This document shows, piece by piece, positions 36,540-46,897 of a stretch of DNA of 64,000 nucleotides (positions within the stretch are counted from its first letter, which is position 1; each line of letters begins with the position of its first letter). Source of the DNA: Pseudomonadota bacterium. GTDB taxonomy: Bacteria > Desulfobacterota > Desulfovibrionia > Desulfovibrionales > Desulfovibrionaceae. Where the stretch lies: the NCBI GenBank assembly GCA_023433925.1, contig JAEYTO010000063.1, positions 30,552-94,551 of the forward strand, read 5' to 3'. Made by a program: the position numbers and the translations under genes. Below the pieces are notes generated by a model. The model made no database searches. It had not been told where the DNA came from and worked only from the letters and a program-made list of their open reading frames with translations.

Positions 36540-39065
36540 TCAGGCCGAGGCCGCGGCCAGCATGGCTCGCCGCACCTCGGCGGCGCCGCCCTTGTCGAGC
36601 TTCTGGCCGTCGCGGCCGCGCACGAAGAACACATCAAGCACGCGCTCGCCCAGGGTGTCGATCTTGGCCAGGTACACGGACAGGCCGAGCCGGTCCAGGG
36701 CCGAGGCGAGGTCATGGAGCCGGCCCAGGCGGTCTCCGGCGCGGACCTCCACGAGGGTATGGAAATCCGAGGCCTCGTTGTCGATGCGCACTTCCGGAGG
36801 CAGGCCCGGCGCGCGATCCCGGCGGTTGAGCGGCGAACGCCGCCGCTCGGCCAGCCGCTCGGCCACGGCCAGCCTGCCCGTGAGCGCGGCCTTGACGCCC
36901 TGGCGCACGCGCTCGAAGACCTCCTCGGGCTGGAGGCTGTCCGGCGGCTCGGACACGGTGAATACGTCGAGCACCGTGCCGTCGCTCCAGGTGAAGATCT
37001 CGGCGTGCAGGATGTTCAGGCCGTGCAAGGCCATGACCCCGGCCACGGTGGCGAAGAAGCCGGGCTGGTCCATGGCCGCCAGGGTCACTTCCCAGGCCCG
37101 CGCGCCCTCCAGCCGCCTGGCGCGCATGGCCGTAAGGCCCAGGCCGCTCGGGCCGTGCGGCACGCGCGTGCGCTCCTCCTGGAGCGCCTTGCGGAACTCC
37201 TGCACGAGTGGAAAGTGCGAAACGATGGTCGCCGCGTCCATGACCTGCACGTAGCGCGGCGGCATGGCCGCCAGGGCGGACTCCACGAAGTCCCGGCCAT
37301 ACCCGCTCGTGGCCAGGGAGCGCACCTTGTCCCGCGTGGCCAGGGCCTTGCGCACGGCGTGCGGCGTGGACAGCCAGCCGCGCTCCAGGAGCCGGCGGGC
37401 CTTGGCGTACAGCTCGCCCATAAGCGCGGCCTTCCAGCCGCTCCAGGCGCGCGGCCCCGTGGCCTTGGAGTCGGCCACGCCGAGCAGGTGGAGCATGGTC
37501 AGCCGCTGGAGGCTGCCGGCCTTGCGGGCCGCGAGCGCGGCCACGGTCTCGTCGCCCAGGTCTCTGCGCACCGCCGTGACCGGCAGGAGCAGATGGCTGG
37601 ACACGAGAAAGGCCACGTCCTCCACAAGGGCCTCGGGCGCGCCGAGGCGGCGGAGCATGTCGCGGGCCAGGACGGCCCCGCGCTCCTCGTGCCCATCGGA
37701 GCCCGCATCCTTGCCGGCATCGTGCAGCAACCCGGCCAGGAGCAGGGCATCCCGCTGTCGCCCCGTAAGCTCCTCGAACAGCGCTCCCAGGTGCGCGTCG
37801 CGGGCCAGGCAGGCCAGCTCGCGCACGGTCTCGATGCCGTGGACGCCCACGGGGTGCAGGTGCAGCCCGTCGAACTGCACGCGCCCCTGCGCGCGGCCCA
37901 ACTCGGGCAGAAGCGCGGCCAGGAAGCCGGTCTCAAGCATGGCCGCCAGAGCCTCGGCGCCATGAGGCGCCGGGAGCACGCGGCGCAGGAAGGACAGGGC
38001 CATGGGCGCGGAGGCTGCCTGGCCCGGCGCGCGGGCCACGCCCTGGCGCACGGCGCGTCGAGCCTGCCAGGACAGGGGCAGCCCCGAGAAGGCCATGCGC
38101 AGGAAGACGAGGAAGCCCGACTCGGGCCATTGGTCTGCCTGCGGATCGGGCCGCGGGGTCTCGCGGCCGAGGAGCGAGCCGAGCAGCGCCTGGCGGGCCG
38201 CGCGCAGGCAGGCCATGGCCTCGTGCAGCCGGGCCGCAAGGGCTTGGGCCGCCTCTCCCGGCCCGCCGGGAAAGCCCATGCGCCGAGCCGCCTCGGGCTG
38301 AAGATCCTGGGGCAGGATGTCGGACCTGGAGCGGGACTGGGCGTGCAGGTGCACGCGCGCGACGAGCAGAAAGGACGCAGCCGCCTCGATCTCCCGCCGC
38401 TCCGCGGGCGAGAAGAGAGCGCCGCCCTCTGGAAAGAGCATTTGGAGCCAACCCAAGCGATGCGCGTCGCGCAGGCCGCCCGGTCCGTTTTTCAGGTCCG
38501 GCTCAAGACCGGGCGCGCCGTTCTCGGGCAGCCGTGCGGCCAGCCAGTTGGCGAAGCTCTTGGCGCACGGCGCGGCGACTTCGGCTCGAAAGCGGTTTTG
38601 AAAATTTACAAAGAGCGCCTTGTCGCCCGCCACATGGCGCATGTCGAGCAGCGAGGCCAGCACAAGCGGGTCGGCCGAGGCGAGCCGCAGGCACTCGGAG
38701 ATGGACCGTACCACATGGCCCACCGACAGACGCAGGTCCCATAAAGGATGGAAGAGGTGGCTGGCCAAGGTTTCCAGCCCGCCTGCCCGGCCCGGATCAT
38801 CCGCGTGCACGAGCAGGACGTCGATATCCGAGCCTGGGCAGAGCTGCCGACGGCCGTAGCCGCCCACGGCCAGAAGAGCGAAAGGCGGCGTCCGGAGGAG
38901 CGCCGTGTCCCGCGCTTCGTCCAGACGCCGCCGAAAGTAGTCGTCCACGGCCGCCGAGAGCCTGACCGGCAGATCCACGGCTTGCAGGCCGCCAGTCTCC
39001 AGGCCCGCCAGCAGCTCGCTCCTGGACTTGGCCAGGAAGGCGGCGGACGCCAGGTCCCGGGCCAT
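36540..39065 (-). CDS. glnD: PII uridylyltransferase/uridylyl-removing enzyme GlnD
   Basis: An 841-residue protein with all four expected parts. The nucleotidyltransferase domain has VGGYGRRQLCPGSDIDVLLV (about residues 66-86), then the GlnD helical domain, the HD domain with LLHDAGKDAGSDGHEERG (about residue 440) and two ACT domains at the C-terminus (VTLAAMDQPGFFATVAGVMA and VEVRAGDRLGRLHDLASALD). It uridylylates PII when nitrogen is short and removes UMP when glutamine is high. It lies downstream of amtB and glnB, whose product is its substrate, with repeat C3 in between. Confidence 0.95.
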   Translation of the reverse strand: MARDLASAAFLAKSRSELLAGLETGGLQAVDLPVRLSAAVDDYFRRRLDEARDTALLRTPPFALLAVGGYGRRQLCPGSDIDVLLVHADDPGRAGGLETLASHLFHPLWDLRLSVGHVVRSISECLRLASADPLVLASLLDMRHVAGDKALFVNFQNRFRAEVAAPCAKSFANWLAARLPENGAPGLEPDLKNGPGGLRDAHRLGWLQMLFPEGGALFSPAERREIEAAASFLLVARVHLHAQSRSRSDILPQDLQPEAARRMGFPGGPGEAAQALAARLHEAMACLRAARQALLGSLLGRETPRPDPQADQWPESGFLVFLRMAFSGLPLSWQARRAVRQGVARAPGQAASAPMALSFLRRVLPAPHGAEALAAMLETGFLAALLPELGRAQGRVQFDGLHLHPVGVHGIETVRELACLARDAHLGALFEELTGRQRDALLLAGLLHDAGKDAGSDGHEERGAVLARDMLRRLGAPEALVEDVAFLVSSHLLLPVTAVRRDLGDETVAALAARKAGSLQRLTMLHLLGVADSKATGPRAWSGWKAALMGELYAKARRLLERGWLSTPHAVRKALATRDKVRSLATSGYGRDFVESALAAMPPRYVQVMDAATIVSHFPLVQEFRKALQEERTRVPHGPSGLGLTAMRARRLEGARAWEVTLAAMDQPGFFATVAGVMALHGLNILHAEIFTWSDGTVLDVFTVSEPPDSLQPEEVFERVRQGVKAALTGRLAVAERLAERRRSPLNRRDRAPGLPPEVRIDNEASDFHTLVEVRAGDRLGRLHDLASALDRLGLSVYLAKIDTLGERVLDVFFVRGRDGQKLDKGGAAEVRRAMLAAASA

Positions 39066-39118
39066 GCCATTTCTCTCGGTTATGCCGTTGCCTGCTGTTT
39101 AGAGCAGCTTGCAGATGA

Positions 39119-39198
39119 CTGGGAAGGGCTTTGCCCTCCCCAGACCCCACCCGCCAAGGCCCGCTCTTGATAAGGCGGCCCTTGGAACCCGCATTTCA
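39119..39198 (+). repeat. family C repeat, copy C3
   Basis: GGGAAGGGC-TTT-GCCCTCCCC hairpin (39121-39141) then CCCACCCGCCAAGGCC and GGCCCTTGGAACCCG. It fills most of the glnB-glnD gap and could dampen read-through from glnB into glnD. Confidence 0.75.
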
Positions 39199-39211
39199 GT
39201 TGCACATGGCT

Positions 39212-40778
<1,567 letters not shown>

Positions 40779-40824
40779 GTGTGTTCTCCCCTGTCGTTCG
40801 TGTGAAAACCCTGTCGGCTTGCTA

Positions 40825-40838
40825 GCAATCTTTAGGCC
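40825..40838 (-). promoter_or_regulatory. candidate sigma-54 promoter of amtB-glnB
   Basis: On the minus strand TAGGCCTAAAGATTGCTA has GG (-24) and GC (-12) exactly 10 nt apart, with TTGC as in the sigma-54 consensus; it is about 47 nt before the amtB ATG. This fits control by nitrogen limitation. The rest of 40839-41082 shows no gene. Confidence 0.6.
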
Positions 40839-41082
40839 TAGAATGCGCATATTGTAATCAAGCGCTTTTTAGGCGTTGCTTATTGTGCAATAAATTACAT
40901 TTATGAATAAATGTCGAAAAACCTGCTTCGCCGCCCCGCCGCCGAAGGCGGCGCGGCGGCATGACATGGACTTGACAATCTCCTTCCTGCCTGCTCTATA
41001 ACCCCGCAAACGTGGCAAAGCGCCGCAGTGTCTCGCCCGTTGGGCCATTCCATGATCTTTCAGCATCCGAGTGAGGGCAGAC

Positions 41083-41409
41083 ATGGCCGAAAACGAACCG
41101 CATCCTTGCGGGCAATGCACGGTTCCAGGCCGGCAGGACGCGCAGGCGCACCCTTGGGATGAGCGCATGGACACCCTGGCGCTTCGCATCGCGGGCATCG
41201 AAAGGGAGATGGGGCGGGCCGAGCGCATGGCCGGAAAACGCGCGGCCGCCATGCGCGACGAACTGGAGAGCGCCATTGATGAAGTCGCCGGCGCCCTTTT
41301 CGCCTTCCAGGCGCCCCGCTATCCCGTTGACGGCCCGGCTAGGCGGCTCAAGGATCTCCGCCGCAAGGTCAGCGACCTCTACGCGCGCTTCCTGGACTTG
41401 CCCGATTAG
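41083..41409 (+). CDS. hypothetical protein with coiled-coil
   Basis: A 108-residue protein; ATG 41083 with GTGAGGGCAGAC upstream is preferred to the GTG at 41071. The N-terminus has CGQC, possibly a metal site with one other thiol missing. Residues 35-105 are charged helices (DTLALRIAGIEREMGRAER, LKDLRRKVSDLYARFLDL) likely to coil. No known family was recognised. Its stop codon abuts repeat A3. Confidence 0.6.
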   Translation: MAENEPHPCGQCTVPGRQDAQAHPWDERMDTLALRIAGIEREMGRAERMAGKRAAAMRDELESAIDEVAGALFAFQAPRYPVDGPARRLKDLRRKVSDLYARFLDLPD

Positions 41410-41536
41410 GGCATTTTGCTTTTGAAAATGCTCTGCAAGCCATGCGTCGGCATATGGCTTGTCGCCGCGTAGGCGTCGGCGTAATTCGCTTGCGCCGTCA
41501 ACGCCGGAGCGAGCGTCTCAAAGTCAAACTGCTTTA
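41410..41536 (-). repeat. family A dispersed repeat, copy A3 (inverted)
   Basis: Begins directly after the stop codon of the gene ending at 41409. Read on the minus strand it gives the same order of stems as A1 and A2, with a mismatch in the first (GGCGCAA/TTACGCC) and a shortened second (CAAGCCAT/ATGGCTTG), while the AGCATTTT/AAAATGC stem is kept. Confidence 0.8.
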
Positions 41537-41556
41537 GGTGGTAGCGCATTCGGATC

Positions 41557-41633
41557 GGGAAGGGCCTCGCCCTCCCCCAGCCTCCGCCCGCCAAGGCCCG
41601 CCCTCCGATGGAGCGGCGCTTGGAGCCCGTAGC
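41557..41633 (+). repeat. family C repeat, copy C4
   Basis: GGGAAGGGC-CTC-GCCCTCCCC hairpin followed by CCGCCCGCCAAGGCCC and GCGCTTGGAGCCCG. With A3 it makes up most of the 41410-41820 spacer; the rest shows nothing clear. Confidence 0.7.
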
Positions 41634-41820
41634 CCGTTCCAGGTTGCCCCTCTTTTGACAGGCCTGGGCAGCCATTTACATTTCTGCAATATTCTCGCGA
41701 GCCGTCTGCTCCATTGAATCCGCCCGGCCTCCCGCCCTTGATATGGCTTGCCATTTGCGCGAAGGCGGGCCAATTGGTAAGCACTTTGCGCGGCCAAGCC
41801 GCATCGAGGAGACCCATGCC

Positions 41821-42615
41821 ATGACCCATGATCGGCCTGAAAACGCATCTGTGCAGGACGCCACACAGGCCTTCCTGGAAAGCCTGCCCGAGGTCGGACC
41901 CGGCGAGTCGTTCCGCTTCGCCTGCCACCCGCGTGTGCCCTGCTTCAACGCCTGCTGCGGGGACCTGACCCTGACCATCACGCCCTATGACGCCCTGCGG
42001 CTGCGCAAGGCCCTGGGCGAGAGCAGCCGCGAGTTCATCACGAACCGCTGCACGCTCGTGGTCGCGCCCGACACGGGCTTCCCCATGCTCCAGCTCCGCA
42101 TGATGACCGGGCCGGGCAAGCCCTGCCCCTTTGTCACGGCCAAGGGCTGCTCCGTGTATCCTCACCGTCCGGCCGCCTGCCGCACCTACCCGCTTGGCCG
42201 GGCCACGCGTCTGGCCGCCGACGGCTCCATCGTGCAGCAGTTCTTCCTCGTGCGCGAGGCGCACTGCCGCGGATTCCAGGAGGAGCGGGACTGGACTCCC
42301 GAGACATGGCTCGCGGACCAGGGCCTGGAGGAGTACAACCGCGCCAACGACCGGCTCACGGACATCATGGGCCGCCAGAAAAAGGCCGGCCTGCCCATGT
42401 CCAACCGGCACACGAACATGGCCTTCCTGGCCCTGTTCCAGCCGGACGGCTTCCGCAAGTTCATCGAGGACATGAAGGTCTTCGACAGGCTCGACCTGAG
42501 CGATGAGCGCAAGCGCGCCGTGCTGGAGGACGAGGAGGAGACCTTGCGCTTCGCCATGGACTGGCTTGAGCTCGTGCTCTTCGGCGACTGCGCGGGACTG
42601 GGGAAGAAGCCGTGA
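41821..42615 (+). CDS. YkgJ-family cysteine-cluster protein
   Basis: A 264-residue protein starting at ATG 41821 behind GAGGAG. The zinc/iron-chelating cysteine cluster is visible in [20 protein letters not shown], then [19 protein letters not shown] and [12 protein letters not shown], the CxxxC...C...C pattern of the CxxCxxCC/YkgJ domain. The C-terminal half is helical. The family may bind Fe-S or zinc and is often annotated as Fe-S oxidoreductase without proof. It overlaps or abuts the next gene (GTGA), suggesting coupled expression. Confidence 0.83.
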   Translation: MTHDRPENASVQDATQAFLESLPEVGPGESFRFACHPRVPCFNACCGDLTLTITPYDALRLRKALGESSREFITNRCTLVVAPDTGFPMLQLRMMTGPGKPCPFVTAKGCSVYPHRPAACRTYPLGRATRLAADGSIVQQFFLVREAHCRGFQEERDWTPETWLADQGLEEYNRANDRLTDIMGRQKKAGLPMSNRHTNMAFLALFQPDGFRKFIEDMKVFDRLDLSDERKRAVLEDEEETLRFAMDWLELVLFGDCAGLGKKP

Positions 42616-42617
42616 GC

Positions 42618-43109
42618 ATGGCCAGCCTGCCGGTCAACCCCAAGCTGCGCACGCGCGCCGAGATCGCGGCCGTGCTCGCCCCGCTCAGGCCCGTGACGCG
42701 CATCGTGTTCACCAACGGCTGCTACGACATCCTGCACCCCGGCCATGTGGACCTGCTCGCGCGGGCCAAGGCCATGGGCGACATCCTCGTGCTCGGCCTC
42801 AACTCCGACGATTCCGTGCGCCGCCTCAAGGGTCCCACCCGGCCCGTGAACCGCCTCCCGGAGCGGGCCTTCGTCCTGGCGGCTTTGGAATGCCTGGACT
42901 ACATCGTGCCTTTCGACGAGGACACGCCGCTGGAGCTCATCAAGGCCGTGCGGCCCCATGTGCTGGTCAAGGGCGGGGACTGGCGGGTGGAGAACATCGT
43001 GGGCAGGGACGTGGTGGAGGCGGATGGAGGGAGCGTGCATAGTCTGCCGCTCCTGCCGGGCTACTCGACCACGGGGCTCATCCGCAGGATCCGCGAGCTG
43101 GAGAAATAG
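42618..43109 (+). CDS. rfaE2: D-beta-D-heptose 1-phosphate adenylyltransferase (stand-alone RfaE2/HldE C-domain)
   Basis: A 163-residue nucleotidyltransferase. A GTG at 42612 overlapping the upstream stop is an alternative start. The motifs are [18 protein letters not shown] (HxGH at the nucleotide site), [37 protein letters not shown] and [12 protein letters not shown]. It activates heptose-1-phosphate with ATP for lipopolysaccharide core. The kinase half (RfaE1) is a separate gene not in the window. Confidence 0.92.
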   Translation: MASLPVNPKLRTRAEIAAVLAPLRPVTRIVFTNGCYDILHPGHVDLLARAKAMGDILVLGLNSDDSVRRLKGPTRPVNRLPERAFVLAALECLDYIVPFDEDTPLELIKAVRPHVLVKGGDWRVENIVGRDVVEADGGSVHSLPLLPGYSTTGLIRRIRELEK

Positions 43110-43232
43110 CCAAAAGGAAACGGGCACATCCCCCCTTCTTGATGTACCCGCCCCTTGGCTCGTGCGCGACAGGGACGCCCTGACGGCCGTGGCCTGCCGC
43201 ATCGGTTGCCCGTGCGGCGGTATGGTCGGCCG

Positions 43233-43679
43233 CTACTTCGGCTTGGCGCTGAAGTCGCAGCTCATATGCCTAGCCTTGGCCTCGCTCGCGAGGTCGGCGA
43301 AAGAGACCGAATCGAGCTTGGCGAACATGGCCTCGCTGGCCTCGGTCCAGATCGAGCGCATGAGGCAGTCGCCCATGTGGTCGCACTCGGAGCCTTCCTG
43401 CGCGCAGAGGGTCAGGGCATGGTCGCCCTCCAGAAGCCTGACCACCTCGCCCACGGAGATGTCCGCCGGGCTCCGCGCCAGCCCATGGCCGCCCAGGGGG
43501 CCTCGCTTGCTGTACACGTAGTCGGCCTTCTGCAGCTCGCGCACGAGCTTTTCCAGATACTTCACCGATACGTCGAGCCGCTGGGCTATGTCCGAGAGCC
43601 GGACCAATCCGTCATCGCCATAGAGGGCCATGTCCAGGACCATCCGCGCCCCGTAGCGGCTTCGGGTCGAGAGTCGCAT
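43233..43679 (-). CDS. Rrf2-family transcriptional regulator with IscR-like cysteines
   Basis: A 148-residue regulator. The winged helix is at residues 2-60 (RLSTRSRYGARMVLDMALY and the recognition helix VSVKYLEKLVRELQKA), followed by GGHGLARSPADISVGEVVRLLEG. Cys92, Cys99 and Cys105 are spaced like the Fe-S ligands of IscR (one residue longer in the first gap), so it probably senses Fe-S, iron or NO. The upstream dyad at 43732 could be its own operator. No isc or suf genes adjoin it. Confidence 0.88.
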   Translation of the reverse strand: MRLSTRSRYGARMVLDMALYGDDGLVRLSDIAQRLDVSVKYLEKLVRELQKADYVYSKRGPLGGHGLARSPADISVGEVVRLLEGDHALTLCAQEGSECDHMGDCLMRSIWTEASEAMFAKLDSVSFADLASEAKARHMSCDFSAKPK

Positions 43680-43731
43680 GGAGCATTCTCCTTCAGGTCC
43701 AGAGCCGTTCGTCCCTTCCGGCCCTATTCCC

Positions 43732-43744
43732 TACCAAAACGGTA
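43732..43744. promoter_or_regulatory. candidate autoregulatory operator for the Rrf2 regulator
   Basis: A short dyad TACC-N5-GGTA about 55 nt before the regulator's ATG, in a locally AT-rich stretch with GGTATACAATTGACAA behind it. Short and unverified. Confidence 0.3.
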
Positions 43745-43789
43745 TACAATTGACAAGAGGGGGACCGATTTTTCGCACCCGCTCCGCGG

Positions 43790-44215
43790 CTAGCTCGCCG
43801 ACAAATGAGCCTCCTCCACCCGCCTGGCCACGTACTCCAGAAGGCGCGCGTCGGCGCCGTCCACGTCGAAGCACAAGCCGTCGGCGCCCAGCAGCCCGCC
43901 GGGCACGAGATTGCCCAGTTCCTCGGGATCCTTCACCGCATCGGCGTAGAAACAGACCGACAGCCAGCGCGACGCGGGGTCTTGTCCCACGATATCGACC
44001 AGCAGGAAGAGCGGCCTGTCAGCCTGACCTTCGCGCCGCACGCGCAGCGAATGGCTCACTCCGGGCCGGGCCAGGAACTCGGCTTCGGTGTCGCCCAGGA
44101 AATCGAGGCGGGTCAGGATCATCCGCAACGCGCGCCGGGCCTGGGCGCCGCCCTTGTCCGCCCAATCGGCGAGAAACGACTGCAAGCCATCCCTTGCGAG
44201 CTCATCGAGCGCCAT
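43790..44215 (-). CDS. hypothetical protein (141 aa)
   Basis: ATG 44215 is chosen for its SD (CAAGGAG) over a longer start at 44236. The N-terminal third is helical (MALDELARDGLQSFLADWAD), the middle has strand-like stretches ending VSHSLRVRREGQADRPLFLL and LSVCFYADAVKDPEELG. It is acidic, cytoplasmic and has no motifs I recognise. It reads away from the histidine kinase region in parallel with the kinase gene and might be in its operon, 80 nt downstream. Confidence 0.62.
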   Translation of the reverse strand: MALDELARDGLQSFLADWADKGGAQARRALRMILTRLDFLGDTEAEFLARPGVSHSLRVRREGQADRPLFLLVDIVGQDPASRWLSVCFYADAVKDPEELGNLVPGGLLGADGLCFDVDGADARLLEYVARRVEEAHLSAS

Positions 44216-44295
44216 GTGCAACTCCTTGCAAAACATAGACTAGAATGAAAATGCACCAGAACGGTAAGGATTTCAATGAAAAGACAAATTCGCCC

Positions 44296-46512
44296 TCAAC
44301 GGACCGGAAATGTCGCGCGGAAGCGCGCGCCCGGCCCAGGCTGAAGCGTGATGCTCCCGCGCAACTGCCGCACCAGCCGGATGACGAGCTGCAGCCCGAG
44401 CGAGCGCGCGGCGCGGTAGTCGAACCCCGCCGGCAGCCCACGGCCGGTGTCGGCAACCTCGATGACCGCGTCCGCGCCGTGGCGGGCGACAGATATGCTT
44501 ATCTGCCCCGTCTCGGCGGGGCCGAAGGCATGCTTGAAGGAATTGGTGACCATCTCGTTGACGATGAGCCCGCACGGGATGGCCGCGTCGATGGTCAGGG
44601 CCACCGACTCGCCGTCGACCGCGCCCCGGATCCTGCGCCGGTCGCCCATGGCGCTCAGCAACCTGTCCAAAAGCTTGCGCATGTAGGCCAGCAGGTCGAT
44701 GGAGGCCAAATCGTCGGAGCGGTACAGCTCCTCGTGCACCAGGGCCATGGACATGATGCGGTTCTGGCTCTCGATGAACAGGTCCCGGTTAGCGCCCCTT
44801 TCGTCCGTGGCCGCCTGGAGGTGCAGGAGGCTGGAGATGATCTGCAGGTTATTCTTGACCCTGTGATGGATCTCGCGCAGGAGGATCTCCTTCTCCTGCA
44901 AGGACCTGACGATCTGCTCCTCATAGAGCCTGCGGTCGGTGGTGTCGCGGCCCACGCACTGGAACTCCGCCAGGCGTCCGGAATCGTCATGGAGCGCCCT
45001 GTCGCAGCGCTGCAGCCAGGTCGTGCGGCCGCGCGAGGAAAGCACGCGGTGCTCCAGGCAGTTGCTCGGGCGCTCCAGGCTGAAGCCCTCCAGGTACGCG
45101 GCCAAGTCGTCCCGGTCCTCCTCGGGCACGAGGTCCAGGAAGCGCGCGTCCAGGAGCTCCTCCTTGGCGCGGCCGAAGAAGCGGGCGAAGGCGTCGTTGA
45201 TGAACGTGAGGCGCGTGTCGGGCGAGAAGCGGCAGACCAGCTCGGTCTGGTCCTCGACGATGGCCTGGTAGAGCATCTGGCTCTTGCGCAGGGCCTCCTC
45301 GGTGCGCTTCTGCTCGGTGATGTCCGAGAAGAAGGCCAGCACCGCCGGCCGGCCGTTCCACTCGATCCTCTCGGCGTTCACGAGCAGCCAGGCCACCTGC
45401 CCCGACTTGCCCAGCCCGCGCAGGTCGTAGGTCGCGGGCATGTGCCTGTCGCCCTTGAGGCGCTTCCTGTGATGCTTCAGGACCTTGCCTTTGTCCGCGG
45501 GGTGGATGAGGCTGAAGATGGGCAGGCCCGCGAGTTCCTCGCGCGTGTAGCCGCTCAGTTCGCTGAATCGCGGGTTGGCGAAGCAGACGCGCTTGTCCTG
45601 GATGACCGCGATGGCCTCGAGGGCGTTGTCCACCAGAAGCCTGTAGTTGCGGTCGGCCGCGCTCCGCTCGATCTCCGCCCGCCTGCGCTCGCTCACGTCG
45701 GTGATGAAGCCGTCGAAGCAGATGCCGCTGCATTCGGAATCGCGCACCAGTCGGGCGCTCAGCTCGCACCACGCCTCGCTGCCGTCGGGCCGGACCAGGC
45801 GCAGATCCAGCCCCGAGACCGAGCCTTGCGTGAGGAGCGTCTCACGCAGTCCGGCCAAGCCCGCGCCGAAGAGCATGGCCATTATCTCGCCGCCGTGGGC
45901 CAGGGCGTCCTCGGGAGAGGCGTGGCCGAAGATGCGTGCGCCGGCCCTGTTAATGTCCAGCAGCCGGCCGTCCAACATGGCCTGGATCACGCCGATGGGC
46001 GCGTTGTCGAAGATGTCCCTGAAGCGCTGCTCCGCCGAGCGGAGCCGGCGCTCCATGCGCCTGAGCCGCCCGGTATCGCGGGTCACGCTCAGGATGCAGC
46101 GCTCGCCGCACAAATCAATGAGCCGCGAGGACATCTCGCCCAGTTGCGTCGAGCCGTCCTTGCGCCGCAGGAGAACCTCGAAGCCATCCACCCAGCCGGA
46201 GGCCGCGAGCTTCTCCTGGAATCGCTCCCGGTCCGCCGGATGGGCCCATATGCACAGGTCGAGCGACGTCCTGCCGAGCACCTCCTCGCGGTCGTAGCCG
46301 ATGAGCTTGCAGAAGCTGGCGTTGACGTTGACGTACAGGCCGTCATGGAAACGATTGATGTGCACGGCGTCGGGATTGCGTTCGAAGGCCAGCCGATGGC
46401 CCTCGCGCGCATCGCGCACGACCTGCTCCAGCCAGCCGTCGTCCTGGCCCGGGCCCGTGTCGAGCCCGCCATGTATCGCGGATCCCTGTCCGCGCTTCGT
46501 GTCCATGTTCAT
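44296..46512 (-). CDS. multi-PAS sensor histidine kinase (HisKA_2 type)
   Basis: A soluble kinase of about 738 residues; ATG 46512 starts close to the first PAS domain, but starts up to 46659 exist and none has a clear SD. About four PAS domains follow (INRFHDGLYVNVNASFCKLI, FDNAPIGVIQAMLDGR, LVDNALEAIAVIQDKRVC and CRFSPDTRLTFINDAFARFF). Near residue 550 comes the dimerisation His motif LREIHHRVKNNLQIISSLLH of the HisKA_2/HWE-like group. The ATPase has IVNEMVTNSFKHAF (N box) and VADTGRGLPAG. There is no membrane span, so the signal is likely intracellular redox or ligand state. Its response regulator is not nearby. Confidence 0.88.
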   Translation of the reverse strand: MNMDTKRGQGSAIHGGLDTGPGQDDGWLEQVVRDAREGHRLAFERNPDAVHINRFHDGLYVNVNASFCKLIGYDREEVLGRTSLDLCIWAHPADRERFQEKLAASGWVDGFEVLLRRKDGSTQLGEMSSRLIDLCGERCILSVTRDTGRLRRMERRLRSAEQRFRDIFDNAPIGVIQAMLDGRLLDINRAGARIFGHASPEDALAHGGEIMAMLFGAGLAGLRETLLTQGSVSGLDLRLVRPDGSEAWCELSARLVRDSECSGICFDGFITDVSERRRAEIERSAADRNYRLLVDNALEAIAVIQDKRVCFANPRFSELSGYTREELAGLPIFSLIHPADKGKVLKHHRKRLKGDRHMPATYDLRGLGKSGQVAWLLVNAERIEWNGRPAVLAFFSDITEQKRTEEALRKSQMLYQAIVEDQTELVCRFSPDTRLTFINDAFARFFGRAKEELLDARFLDLVPEEDRDDLAAYLEGFSLERPSNCLEHRVLSSRGRTTWLQRCDRALHDDSGRLAEFQCVGRDTTDRRLYEEQIVRSLQEKEILLREIHHRVKNNLQIISSLLHLQAATDERGANRDLFIESQNRIMSMALVHEELYRSDDLASIDLLAYMRKLLDRLLSAMGDRRRIRGAVDGESVALTIDAAIPCGLIVNEMVTNSFKHAFGPAETGQISISVARHGADAVIEVADTGRGLPAGFDYRAARSLGLQLVIRLVRQLRGSITLQPGPGARFRATFPVR

Positions 46513-46897
46513 GTTCGCAGGGGTCTGTTCGTTCTCGTGGCAAGGCCGGGTCCGACATGGGTCCATGGTCCGTGGGCATGCCGTCCACCGACCATCGAGC
46601 AGTCGGCCCTGACGACTGCCGCGCGCGCTTGTTCCGCATGCGGAAGCGACAGGCATCATTTCATTTTCAGCCCTGGTCGGTCAACCAGGGCCGCGTATGG
46701 AATGCCCCCGGGTAACGATTCTTGATAAACCCCGTCCGGCGGGCTGCGTCGCGCCCGGCTGGACCACCTTCCTTGCGCCGCGCGCCCGCCCGTGGCCGAT
46801 TGGGGCTGGCGCGCGGCGGCGCAATACGGTATGCCAACCGGACACTGGTCGGGATAGGTCCAGGGGACAGCCTGAAAGACGAGCAAAACCCCAGAGG

